In this document: positions 7,945-16,932 of the stretch, in pieces | How positions within the stretch are numbered: the first letter of the stretch is position 1 | Layout: the number at the start of each line of letters is the position of its first letter | Assembly: GCA_964644675.1 (NCBI GenBank) | Contig: CAZXWK010000039.1 | Coordinates: 1 to 18,538, forward strand | DNA: 18,538 nucleotides | DNA from: CAZXWK01 sp964644675 | GTDB taxonomy: Bacteria > Actinomycetota > Coriobacteriia > Anaerosomatales > JAAXUF01 | Direction: 5' to 3' | The notes under the pieces: model-generated | What the model saw: the letters and a program-made list of their open reading frames with translations, nothing else | What the model was told of the DNA's origin: nothing | Database searches by the model: none | Made by a program: the position numbers and the translations under genes

Positions 7945-10900
7945 CGACCACCCGGTGCTCGCGGCCGTCGTCGGCCAACGGGACCGCGAGGCCCTCGACC
8001 GCGTCGCCGTCCAGCGTCACCCGGGCCACGCCTCGGTTCACGCCACGCGGGTTGTCCACGCGGACGTGGTAGGTGCTCGAGCCGAACCGGTAGTCGAAGT
8101 CGTACCCCTCCCAGCGCTTTGGGATGCACGGCTCGATCACGAGCCGGGGTACGCCCTCGTGCGTACTCACGGACAGGCCGAGCATCGAAGTCACCGCGAC
8201 GCGGTAGAACCACGACGCCGAGCCCGTGTACCACGTCCAGCCACCGCGGCCGGTATGGGGTTCGGCCGCATACACGTCCGCGGCGATCACGTACGGCTCG
8301 ACGACGTAGTGCTCAGCGGCTTCGCGTGTCAGCGAATGGTTGATGGGGTTGATGAGGTCGAGCAGCGCCGCAGCCTCGTCGCCGTCGCCGTGCAGCAGGT
8401 GCGCGAGCACCACCCAGAGCGCCGCATGCGTGTACTGCCCGCCGTTCTCGCGCACGCCGGGGACGTAGCCCTTGATGTAGCCTGGGTCGGCGGCCATTCG
8501 GTCGAACGGCGGCGTGAGCAGCCGGATCAGGCCGTCTTCCCGGCGGACCAGGTTCTCCTCGACTGAGTCGAGCGCGGTTTCCGCACGCGTCTGGTCGCCG
8601 AGCCCGGAGATCGTCGCCCACGCCTGGGCGATTGCGTCGATGCGGCACTCCTCGGCGGAGTGGGTGCCGAGCGGCGTGCCGTCGTCGAAGTAGGCGCGGC
8701 GGTACCACGCGCCGTCCCACGCGTGCTCCTCGACAGCGGCTGCAAGCGACGCGGCCCACGCGCGGTAGTCGGCCGCCAGCTCTGGCTCGCCGCGGTGCTC
8801 GGCGATCGGGGCGAAGCGCGTGAGCACGTGGCCGAGGAACCAGGCGAGCCACACGCTCTCGCCCTTGCCCTGGTAGCCGACGCGGTCCATGCCGTCGTTC
8901 CAGTCGCCTCCGCCCATGAGCGGCAGGCCATGCTCGCCGGTGGGGCGTCCCGTCTCGATGGCTCGGAGGCAGTGCTCGTAGACGGTCGCGGTCTGCTCGG
9001 AGATGGCGGGCTGCAGGTAGGCGTCGGCCTCTTCGAGCGGCAGGAGCGGCCCCTCGAGGAACGCCGTGCGCTCGTCGAGCACGCTTTCGTCGCCCGTGAC
9101 GGCGAGATACTCGGCGACGACGAGCGGGAGCCAGTGGCGGTCGTCGGTGATGTGCGTGCGCACGCCACGACCGGAGAACGGCTGCCACCAGTGCAGCACG
9201 TCGCCCTCGGGGAACTGGTGGCGCGAGGCCTCGACGATCTGCTCGCGCACCAAGTCGGGACGGACGAGCAGCAGCGCCATCACGTCCTGGAGCTGGTCGC
9301 GGAAGCCGTAGGCGCCGCTCGACTGGTAGGTCGCGGTGCGCCCCCACAGCCGGCACGCGGTCGCCTGGTAGAGCGCCTGACCGTTCACCATGAGGTCGAG
9401 CTGGGCGTCGGGCGTCTTGACCTGCACGGTACCGAGCAGGTCGTCCCAGAACCCGGAGCTCGCCTCGAAGGCCGCGTCGATCGCGCCGGGCTCTCGGTAG
9501 CGCGCCACCAGCACGCGCGCCTCGTCGAGCGTCGCCGTCTGGCCGAGCAGGAAGCTCACGCTCGCCGAGCCACCCGCGGGGACCTCGAGGTGGTTCATGA
9601 GCGCGCCGCAGTTGTCGTGGTAGCGGCCGGAAAGACCGCCGAGCGCCTTGCGTCTCATCGCGGCTGGCTCGCAGGGGCGACGGTTGCGGCCGACGAACTC
9701 GGTGCGGCTCGCGGTCCACGAGTGGAGCGGCAGATCGGACGCCAGGAACGCGCAGCGCCCGGGGAAGTCGAGGTTGAGGTGGTTGTGCGCGGTGAGCATG
9801 TCCGTCTCGGCATCGAACCACGTCACGACGAGCTGCTGTGCGCGGGAGCGCGAGTCGCCGAGCACCCACTCGACGAACTGCGTCACCGAGAGGACCCGGT
9901 CGCGTCCCGATCGGTTCTCGAGGGTGAGCCGGCAGATTCGGACCGAATCGTCGACGCCGACGGTCCAGTCCAGCGTGTGAGCGATGCCGTGCGTCTCGTG
10001 CTCGAAGCGCGCGTGACCCTTGCCGTGCCGGATCACGTACGGTTCCGGCGTACGGACCGGCAACGGGGTGGGGCTCCAGAACTCGCCGGTCTCCTCGTCG
10101 CGCACGTAGATCGCTTCGCCACTGCCGTCGGAGACGGGGTCGTTGTTCCACGTGGTGATGCGGTTCTCGTGGCTGTTGAGCGCCCACGTGCACCCCACGC
10201 CGGCCTCGCTCACCGTACAGCCGAAGTCTGGCGACGCGAGCACGTCGATCCACGGCGCAGGGGTGGTGCGGTCTTCCTCCAGCACGATGACGTAGTCGCC
10301 CGTCTCGGCGTCGAACCCGCCGTATCCGTTGTCGAACAGGAGCTCGGGCCGCTCGAACGCGGGCGCCACGTACGGCACCGGCTCGGCGGTCGGGACGAAC
10401 GCGCCGGGCAGGTCCGGACGCTTTCCTCGGCGGTTGAGCTGGAGCTCGATCGGGCCGCCCTCGCCCTCAAGCGTCGCGCGCGCGACCGAGCGGAGCAGGT
10501 TGTGGACGTCGGGATGCATCTGATCCGCTCGGCGCAGGAAGACGCCGCCGGGCTTGTCAAGCAGCTGGAGCGCGTGACCGGTCCGGACCAGCAGCCGCAG
10601 CCGGTCGTCGAGGTCGTCGGCGTAGCCGGTCGGGCGCGTGTTGAGGACGACGAGGTCCGCGACGAGTCCCTTGTGCCGCCAGTACTGGTGGGCGAGGAGC
10701 GCCTGCTTCACCAGCGGGGCGTGCTCGAGCTCTTCGACCGTGACTAGGAGGATGGGCAGGTCGCCCGAGATGCCGATGGACCACAGACCGGACATCTGCA
10801 GCCCGTTCTCGACCGGTGTCTTCACCTTGAGCGGCGAGTAGGGGTCGGTGAGCACCAGCCGAGACGCGAGCCGTTCGAGCGTGATCGCTTCCTCGGGGCT

Positions 10901-13900
10901 GATGCCCAAGTCGCGCAGCTCGAGCTGGGCGGCCGTCCACGCGAGGTCGATGGCGCGCTGCGCACTGCGCACGTCGCCGTACTTCTCGGTGAGGCGCAGG
11001 GCGGTGTCGCGCGTCTCGGCGACTCCGGTGGCGTAGACCAGGCGCATGCTCTCGCCGGGCTCGACGGTGATCGAACGGCGGATCGACGCGCACGGGTCGA
11101 GCACGGGGCCGTGGCCACCCGCCAGAGCACCGGGCCGCTCGAGAGCCGCCGGGTCGTCGGCGCCGCGAAGGCGGCCGAGGAACGCCGCGCGGTCGGTCTC
11201 GAACGAGGTCTCGCACCCCTCGAGCTCGCAGCCTACGACGTGCAGTCCCCACATCCGCGGCTCGTCGCTGCGGCGCGGGCGCCGCGAGAAGAGGATCGCG
11301 TTGGTCTGGGGCAACCACTCGGTCTCGACGAAGAGGTTGGAGAACGACTTGTGCGCCTGGTCCGAGCCCTGCGAGGCGAGCGAGATCTCGAAGTACGAGG
11401 TGACGTCGAGCGAGCGAGGCCGGCGACCGTGGTTGGTGATCGTGAGCCGCCTGACCTCGACGTCGTCTTCCGGCGAGACGGTGACTTCCACGTGCGTCTC
11501 GATCTCGCCGTCGCGCCGGCGATACTCGGCCTTGTCCGGAGCGAAGACCACGTGGAAGTCGTCCGGGCGCGTCGGGTGTGGGTTGTGCGGCGCCGAGAAG
11601 GTCGTGCCGGTCTCGGGGTCGCGGATGTAGAAGAACTGTCCCCAGCAATCGCGCGTGACGTCCTCGCGGTAGCGGGTCACGGCGAGGTCGTTCCAGCGGG
11701 AGTATCCGCCGCCGCCGTTGGTGACCATGACGGAGTAGCGCCCGTTCGAGAGGAAGTGGGTCGCGGGCACGGGCGTCTCGGCGGTGGGGTAGGAGCGGGT
11801 CACGGGGGGCGGGAGCTCGCGGATCGAGCGAACGCTCTCGACCTCTTCGACGTGCGGGGACACGAGCTGTACGTGGCGCGGCAGGCGTTCCTGGAGCAGC
11901 AGCTCGGCCGACCCGACCATGGGGTCGGAGTGGAACCGCTCGAGCATGCGCCCTCCCAGGATCGCATTGCCGAGCGCGACGAACGCCATGCCCTGGTGGT
12001 GCGCGAAGTACGACTTCACGACCGCTCGCGTCTTGCCGGCCGGCACGCGGCCCGCCGTGTAGTCGAGGGACTCGTAGTAGCCGTAGCGCCCCTCCGCGCC
12101 CTCCTCCGAGAACGCCGAGAGGTTCTCGATCACCTCGGCGGGGGCGACGGGCAGGGCGATGATCGACGCGTACGGCGCGACCACGACGTCGTCGGACAAC
12201 CCGCGCTTCAGCCCCAAACCCGGCACTCCGAACGCCTGGTACTGGTAGGTGAGCGCCGCATCCTTCGCGTTGAACGCCGACTCGCTGACGCCCCACGGCA
12301 CGCCGCGGACGCGACCGTAGTCGATCTGGGCTCGCACCACGGTGTGGTACGTCTCGTCGAGCAACGTCTGGGGCCACCCGCGCATCACGAGCAGCGGCAT
12401 GAGGTACTCGAACATCGACGCGCTCCAGCTGACGAGCGCTCGTCCCTCGCGGGTACGTGTCAGCGCCCTGCCGAGCCGGAACCAGTGCTCCTGAGGCACG
12501 TCGCCCTTCGCGATCGCGAGGAAGCTCGCAAGACGGCATTCGCTCGCGAGCAGGTCGTAGTAGCTCGGGTCGAGCCGACCCTCGTTGAGGTTGTAGCCGA
12601 TCGAGAAGAGCTGGCGGTGCGGGTCGTAGAGCATCGAGAAGTCGGTGTGCTCCCACATCTCGCGCGCGATGTCGGCGCTCAGTCGCAGCCGAGCGAGCAG
12701 CTCGACGCAGACCGGTCGGGCGTCTCGGATACCGGCGGCCGCGGCCGCGGCCCACGCGCTTGCGTCCGGCTCGGCCGACGAGTCGGCGATGGCGTCGAGA
12801 GCGGCGAGCGCTGGCTCCAGTCCCTCGGCGAGGCCGACCAGACTGGGCACGTACGCCGAGAGCGGCTCGAGGGTGGGCTCGCCGCGCAGGGACGGCGGGA
12901 CCTGCTGCAGGACAGCGGCCCACGGCGCGCACGCGTCGAGAAGTGCCCTCGGCGCGGCGACGGCATCGAGGACCTCGCCTGCCGAGGCGACCAGTGCCGC
13001 GAGCGGTGTCGCGGGCACCGTCACGCCGTCGTCGCCCGCTTCGGGCGCGGGCGCGCTCACGCCGTCCTCCTGGGGCTGCGACGCGAGGATCTGGGCCAGA
13101 GGCCCGGCGAGGTCGGCGGTCAGGTCCGCGAGCCGCTCGAGCTGGGCCGCCCACTCGCCCAGGTCCGTCGGCGGCTCGGTGAGGTCCACCGTGCGCAGCA
13201 GCCCGTCGAGCGATTCCCGCAGCGAGCGCACGGCGTCGGCGGGGCACAGGTCTTCTCGGCAGGCGACCAGGTCCTCGAGGGCCAGCTGGGTCGCGTCGCG
13301 GATGCCGGCGAGGAGTTGCGGCCCCAGCAGCGGCGACTCGGAGGCCTCGAGGAGTGCCACGCGCAGCACCAGGAGGTGGCCGGCGAGGTTGCCCGAGTCG
13401 ACCGTCGACACGTAGGCGGGCCGGAGCGGCTCGAGCGTGGCGATGTCGTACCAGTTGTAGAAGTGGCCGCGGAACCGTTCGAGCCCCGCCATGGCCGTGA
13501 GCGTCGAGGCCGTCCGGTCGACCAGCTGCGAGAGTGGTGCGTAGCCCAGGTCGTAGGCGGTCACGTACGAGAGCAGTTGCAGCCCGATGTTCGTGGGCGA
13601 CGTCCTCCACGCGACCACGCCGCCGGGGTCCTCCTGGAAGTTGTCCGGCGCGAGACTGTGGCCGTGGTCGACCACGAAGGTGTCGAAGAAGCGCCACGTC
13701 TTGCGCGAGACCCGGCGCAACGCGCGCACGTCGGACTCGCCGAGCAGGACGGGCTCGCGTCCCGCGAGCGGCCGCGAGTACCACCACGCCACGAACGGAC
13801 CGGCAGCCCAGACGAGCGCGAGTGGAAGCGCCACGGCGAGCCGGGCCGGCTCGGCCCGCGTGCCCAGCAGCAGTATCGCGACGGCGATCGCGGCCGCCGG

Positions 13901-16744
13901 GCCCATGACGGCCAGAAACGCCGTCCGGGTCGTGCCGGCGCGCTTCTCGGCGTCGGCGGCGGTCTCCCACTCGAGGAGCCTCTTGCGGGTGACGAGCATC
14001 CGCCACAGCGCGCGGACGATCGCGTCGGCCATGAGCCAGGCCTGGTAGGGGAGCACGGCGAGCGACAACAGCCCGCGTTGCGTGTCGAGCCCGAAGTCGC
14101 GCAGGACCGAGGGTGCGGTCGAGACGAACGAGACGGAGCGCGGCCGGAACACCATCGAGTCCGCGAGCGCGAAGTACGCCGGGAAGAAGATGACGAGCAC
14201 CATTACGAGCGGCCACGAGACCGCAGCGTGCGGCACCAGCATCCACCCGAACAGGAGCAGCGCGATGGTCGCCGGTGGGACCAGGGAACGCCGCAGGTTA
14301 TCGACGACCTTCCAGCGGCTGAGCGAGTTGAGCGGATTGCGCACGGGCTTGCCCGAGGCGTCGTCGACGCGCCCGCCCAGCCACGGCAGCGTCTGCCAGT
14401 CGCCGCGCACCCAGCGATGGAGGCGCGAGGCGGCCGCGAGGTAGTTCGCGGGGTAGTCGTCGAGCACCTCGATGTCGCTCGCGAGGCCGGTGCGCAGGAA
14501 CGAGCCCTCGATCAGGTCGTGGGAGAGCAGCGAGTTCTCGGCGAAGCGGCCCTCGAGCACGCCCTCGAAGACGTCGACCTCGAAGATGCCCTTGCCGGTG
14601 AACGAGCCCTCGCCGAACACGTCCTGGTACGTGTCGGAGACCGCGCCCGAGTACGGGTCGATTCCCGTCGCGCCCGAGTACAGCCCCGCGAAGCGACTGC
14701 GCCCGGCGCCCTGCAGCGTCATCCCGACGCGCGGTTGCACCAGGCCGTAGCCGCGCCCGACCCGGGGCTCGCCCGGGGTCCACCGCGCGCGATTGAGCGG
14801 GTGCGCGATCGCCGAGATGAGCTTGCGCGCGCCGTCGCGCGGCAGCACCGTGTCGGAGTCGAGCGTGATGACGAACGTCGCCGAGTGGCGGAAGTCGAGG
14901 TCGCCGAGCTTGGTCGAGAACGTCGTCCGCGCGGTGCCGCGCATCTCGCGCACCAGCTCGAGGAGCGCGCCGCGCTTGCGCTCCCATCCCATCCAGCGTT
15001 CCTCGGACTCGTTGTAGCTGCGGTCGCGCACGAGCAGGTGGAACGGGCGCATGCCGTGCTCCGCCTCGTAGCGCTCGTTGAGCTCGGAGATGCCGCGCAC
15101 CGCCGCCTCGACGATCTCGCCGTCGTCGGGCCGCGTCGGCTGGTCCGCCGCCCGCACGTCGCCGAGAAGCCCGAAGCCGATGTTGGGGTCGCGGTTGGCG
15201 AGGTAGGCGATCTCGAGGTTCTCGATGACGTCACGGACCGACGGCACCGAGCTCAGCAGCGCCGGCACCACGACGAGCGTCCGGTGCGCCTCGTCCACCG
15301 GACGGCGGTGGTCGAGCTTGGCCATGATGCGGGGCGCGAAGACGAAAGCGGCAAGCCGGTTCACGACGACGAGTGCCAGCTCGACGGCGGGAGCGAGCGC
15401 GAGGAACAGCGTCGCGACGAGTTGCCAGGGCGCTGCGCCCTCGGCCTTCACGTAGACGCCGAGCAGCGCGATGAGCGCCACCGAGACCGCGGCGAGCGAA
15501 CCCCAGTAGAAGAGGCCGTGCCGGGAAAGCCATCCGCGGTACAGGCGTTCGCGTTTGCGGGGACGGTATCCCACGAGAGGCTCGAGCTCGTAGCGGCCGT
15601 CGGCGACGAGCCAGTACCCGACGTGTCCGCGGACGGCGTCGGAGGCGTCGCGGCGGAGCGCGTCCTCGGCGAGCGACACGACCTTCTCGGCGAGCTCGTT
15701 CTCGGCGAGCTTGGAACGTCTCGAGATCATCTCGAGTGCATGGCGGTAGCGGTCGCGGCTGGCGAAGTCCATGAACGCGTAGGTCTGCGCGGGGTCGCGG
15801 CGCAGGATCGACTCGGCGATTGAGACGCGCTCGAAGAACTCGCGCCAGTCGAGCGCGTCCAGTAGCCGGATGCTGGTGATCGCGTTGGCGATCGAGACCT
15901 GGTTGGCGGCCTGCTCCTGCTGCGCATCGGCGGCGGCGGTCTCGAGCACGATGCCGGCCGCCGAGAGCCGGCGCTCGAGCCACGCGTTGACGGCGTCGCC
16001 CCCGCTCTCGAGCTCGCCCAGGCGCTGGGTGAGCCGCACGAAGAAGGCGGCGGTCGCGTCGCGCGTCGAGGCGTCTATCTCGGCGAGGAGAGCAGGGAGT
16101 CGTGCGGGGTCGTCCTGGGCGGTGACGACCAGGCGGCCGGCCCACTGGTCGGCGGCCTGCTCGGCGCGCATCGAGCGCACGACGGCGCGCGAAAGGCGGC
16201 GCAGGTTCTCGACGAGCGCCACGCGCAGCATGATCGGCACGGCCCAGACCTCGCCGATCGTCAACGGCGAGACCTCCTGGTAGCCGTTCGCGAACCGGAA
16301 GAGGTACTCCTCGTCGAGGCGGGAGTCCGTGTGGGTGACCAGCGACAGCACCGCCGGGTAGACGCGGGGGAAGTCGGTGTAGGGACCCTGGGTCAGGCGC
16401 GGCAGTTCGATGCCGTAGTCGGCGGGCAGGTCCTCGCGGACCAGGAGCACCTGCTCCTCGATGAGGTAGTAGTTGTCGAGCAGCCACTCGCCCGCGGGCG
16501 AGGAGCCGCCGATTCTGCGAGCGGCCGCCGCGAGCTCCCGGTTGTCGGACGCGAGGCCGCTTGCGGCCTTCTCGGCGAGCGCGATGAGCGGGGTCGTGCG
16601 GATGCGTCCGGCGACCGTCCAGGACTGCTCGCTCGCGAGCGTCCGCGCCTCCTCGGCGAGGCGTTCGGCCGAGAGAAGCTCGCCGCGCAGCGCCTCGTCG
16701 CCGAGTGCCGAGCGGTCCGTGTCGGTGCGTGCGTCGTCGGACAT
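7925..16744 (-). CDS. ndvB: Cyclic beta-1,2-glucan synthase-like protein (GT84 plus GH94 domains)
   Basis: A 2939-aa protein, close to the length of NdvB/ChvB/Cgs (about 2800-2900 aa). Order: N-terminal helical cytosolic region (1-400); two TM helices (about 405-470); GT84 glycosyltransferase with LDSDTVLP (DSD at 629-631), a SHDLIEGS segment and RLHRWVRGDWQ near 775; four more TM helices (about 815-1000); glycoamylase-like domain (DHGHSLAPDNFQEDPGG near 1035, STVDSGNLAGH near 1118); an Ala-rich helical stretch (about 1150-1400); two GH94 beta-sandwich repeats (near 1670 and 2145); and a C-terminal GH94 phosphorylase barrel with GGGDWNDGMDRVG near 2613. In Rhizobiales the enzyme builds beta-1,2-glucan on itself from UDP-glucose, sets chain length with the GH94 domain and cyclises it. 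The ATG at 16744 follows AAGGAG. No exporter (NdvA type) is next to it. A linear-glucan product is equally possible. Confidence 0.93.
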   Translation of the reverse strand: MSDDARTDTDRSALGDEALRGELLSAERLAEEARTLASEQSWTVAGRIRTTPLIALAEKAASGLASDNRELAAAARRIGGSSPAGEWLLDNYYLIEEQVLLVREDLPADYGIELPRLTQGPYTDFPRVYPAVLSLVTHTDSRLDEEYLFRFANGYQEVSPLTIGEVWAVPIMLRVALVENLRRLSRAVVRSMRAEQAADQWAGRLVVTAQDDPARLPALLAEIDASTRDATAAFFVRLTQRLGELESGGDAVNAWLERRLSAAGIVLETAAADAQQEQAANQVSIANAITSIRLLDALDWREFFERVSIAESILRRDPAQTYAFMDFASRDRYRHALEMISRRSKLAENELAEKVVSLAEDALRRDASDAVRGHVGYWLVADGRYELEPLVGYRPRKRERLYRGWLSRHGLFYWGSLAAVSVALIALLGVYVKAEGAAPWQLVATLFLALAPAVELALVVVNRLAAFVFAPRIMAKLDHRRPVDEAHRTLVVVPALLSSVPSVRDVIENLEIAYLANRDPNIGFGLLGDVRAADQPTRPDDGEIVEAAVRGISELNERYEAEHGMRPFHLLVRDRSYNESEERWMGWERKRGALLELVREMRGTARTTFSTKLGDLDFRHSATFVITLDSDTVLPRDGARKLISAIAHPLNRARWTPGEPRVGRGYGLVQPRVGMTLQGAGRSRFAGLYSGATGIDPYSGAVSDTYQDVFGEGSFTGKGIFEVDVFEGVLEGRFAENSLLSHDLIEGSFLRTGLASDIEVLDDYPANYLAAASRLHRWVRGDWQTLPWLGGRVDDASGKPVRNPLNSLSRWKVVDNLRRSLVPPATIALLLFGWMLVPHAAVSWPLVMVLVIFFPAYFALADSMVFRPRSVSFVSTAPSVLRDFGLDTQRGLLSLAVLPYQAWLMADAIVRALWRMLVTRKRLLEWETAADAEKRAGTTRTAFLAVMGPAAAIAVAILLLGTRAEPARLAVALPLALVWAAGPFVAWWYSRPLAGREPVLLGESDVRALRRVSRKTWRFFDTFVVDHGHSLAPDNFQEDPGGVVAWRTSPTNIGLQLLSYVTAYDLGYAPLSQLVDRTASTLTAMAGLERFRGHFYNWYDIATLEPLRPAYVSTVDSGNLAGHLLVLRVALLEASESPLLGPQLLAGIRDATQLALEDLVACREDLCPADAVRSLRESLDGLLRTVDLTEPPTDLGEWAAQLERLADLTADLAGPLAQILASQPQEDGVSAPAPEAGDDGVTVPATPLAALVASAGEVLDAVAAPRALLDACAPWAAVLQQVPPSLRGEPTLEPLSAYVPSLVGLAEGLEPALAALDAIADSSAEPDASAWAAAAAAGIRDARPVCVELLARLRLSADIAREMWEHTDFSMLYDPHRQLFSIGYNLNEGRLDPSYYDLLASECRLASFLAIAKGDVPQEHWFRLGRALTRTREGRALVSWSASMFEYLMPLLVMRGWPQTLLDETYHTVVRAQIDYGRVRGVPWGVSESAFNAKDAALTYQYQAFGVPGLGLKRGLSDDVVVAPYASIIALPVAPAEVIENLSAFSEEGAEGRYGYYESLDYTAGRVPAGKTRAVVKSYFAHHQGMAFVALGNAILGGRMLERFHSDPMVGSAELLLQERLPRHVQLVSPHVEEVESVRSIRELPPPVTRSYPTAETPVPATHFLSNGRYSVMVTNGGGGYSRWNDLAVTRYREDVTRDCWGQFFYIRDPETGTTFSAPHNPHPTRPDDFHVVFAPDKAEYRRRDGEIETHVEVTVSPEDDVEVRRLTITNHGRRPRSLDVTSYFEISLASQGSDQAHKSFSNLFVETEWLPQTNAILFSRRPRRSDEPRMWGLHVVGCELEGCETSFETDRAAFLGRLRGADDPAALERPGALAGGHGPVLDPCASIRRSITVEPGESMRLVYATGVAETRDTALRLTEKYGDVRSAQRAIDLAWTAAQLELRDLGISPEEAITLERLASRLVLTDPYSPLKVKTPVENGLQMSGLWSIGISGDLPILLVTVEELEHAPLVKQALLAHQYWRHKGLVADLVVLNTRPTGYADDLDDRLRLLVRTGHALQLLDKPGGVFLRRADQMHPDVHNLLRSVARATLEGEGGPIELQLNRRGKRPDLPGAFVPTAEPVPYVAPAFERPELLFDNGYGGFDAETGDYVIVLEEDRTTPAPWIDVLASPDFGCTVSEAGVGCTWALNSHENRITTWNNDPVSDGSGEAIYVRDEETGEFWSPTPLPVRTPEPYVIRHGKGHARFEHETHGIAHTLDWTVGVDDSVRICRLTLENRSGRDRVLSVTQFVEWVLGDSRSRAQQLVVTWFDAETDMLTAHNHLNLDFPGRCAFLASDLPLHSWTASRTEFVGRNRRPCEPAAMRRKALGGLSGRYHDNCGALMNHLEVPAGGSASVSFLLGQTATLDEARVLVARYREPGAIDAAFEASSGFWDDLLGTVQVKTPDAQLDLMVNGQALYQATACRLWGRTATYQSSGAYGFRDQLQDVMALLLVRPDLVREQIVEASRHQFPEGDVLHWWQPFSGRGVRTHITDDRHWLPLVVAEYLAVTGDESVLDERTAFLEGPLLPLEEADAYLQPAISEQTATVYEHCLRAIETGRPTGEHGLPLMGGGDWNDGMDRVGYQGKGESVWLAWFLGHVLTRFAPIAEHRGEPELAADYRAWAASLAAAVEEHAWDGAWYRRAYFDDGTPLGTHSAEECRIDAIAQAWATISGLGDQTRAETALDSVEENLVRREDGLIRLLTPPFDRMAADPGYIKGYVPGVRENGGQYTHAALWVVLAHLLHGDGDEAAALLDLINPINHSLTREAAEHYVVEPYVIAADVYAAEPHTGRGGWTWYTGSASWFYRVAVTSMLGLSVSTHEGVPRLVIEPCIPKRWEGYDFDYRFGSSTYHVRVDNPRGVNRGVARVTLDGDAVEGLAVPLADDGREHRVVVTLLGG

Positions 16745-16843
16745 GGGGCTCCTTGGCGTCCGGTCACGGCCACAGTTGGCGGGGTGTTTGCGCGAGGTGG
16801 GTAGAGTCATTATCCCCGAGCAGCCGAGAAGGTGGCGCGCGGC

Positions 16844-16873
16844 TTGCTCGCAAGATACCCCTTGGGGTATGCT
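16844..16873 (+). promoter_or_regulatory. Promoter of the rhodanese-selenothioredoxin gene
   Basis: TTGCTC (16844-16849) and TATGCT (16868-16873) are spaced 18 bp apart. The -35 lies within a small dyad (CTTGC-TC-GCAAG, 16843-16854). The spacer and the start of the -10 are covered by the ATACCCC/GGGGTAT palindrome, so a bound repressor would block RNA polymerase. The predicted start is near 16880, giving a leader of about 50 nt. Confidence 0.6.
16855..16870. promoter_or_regulatory. CsoR/CstR-type operator palindrome
   Basis: ATACCCCTTGGGGTAT is a perfect 7+7 inverted repeat with a 2-bp centre. A TACCCC/GGGGTA core with a short centre is the operator type known for the CsoR family of tetrameric repressors, which includes copper-sensing CsoR and persulfide-sensing CstR. 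The downstream gene encodes a rhodanese, the class of gene CstR controls in Staphylococcus, so CstR-like control is the better guess. No repressor gene is in the window. Confidence 0.65.
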
Positions 16874-16932
16874 AGCGCGACAGCGCCCGGGCGGCGAAGT
16901 GGCCGTTCGGGCCCGCTTGAGAAGGAGATGCA

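Noticed and set aside
11111..15823. Long open frame of 1570 codons on the + strand, antisense to the glucan synthase gene
   Set aside because: Low-complexity Arg/Glu/Val/Asp-rich translation without domains; it mirrors the codon structure of the real gene, which is expected where third positions are almost all G/C.
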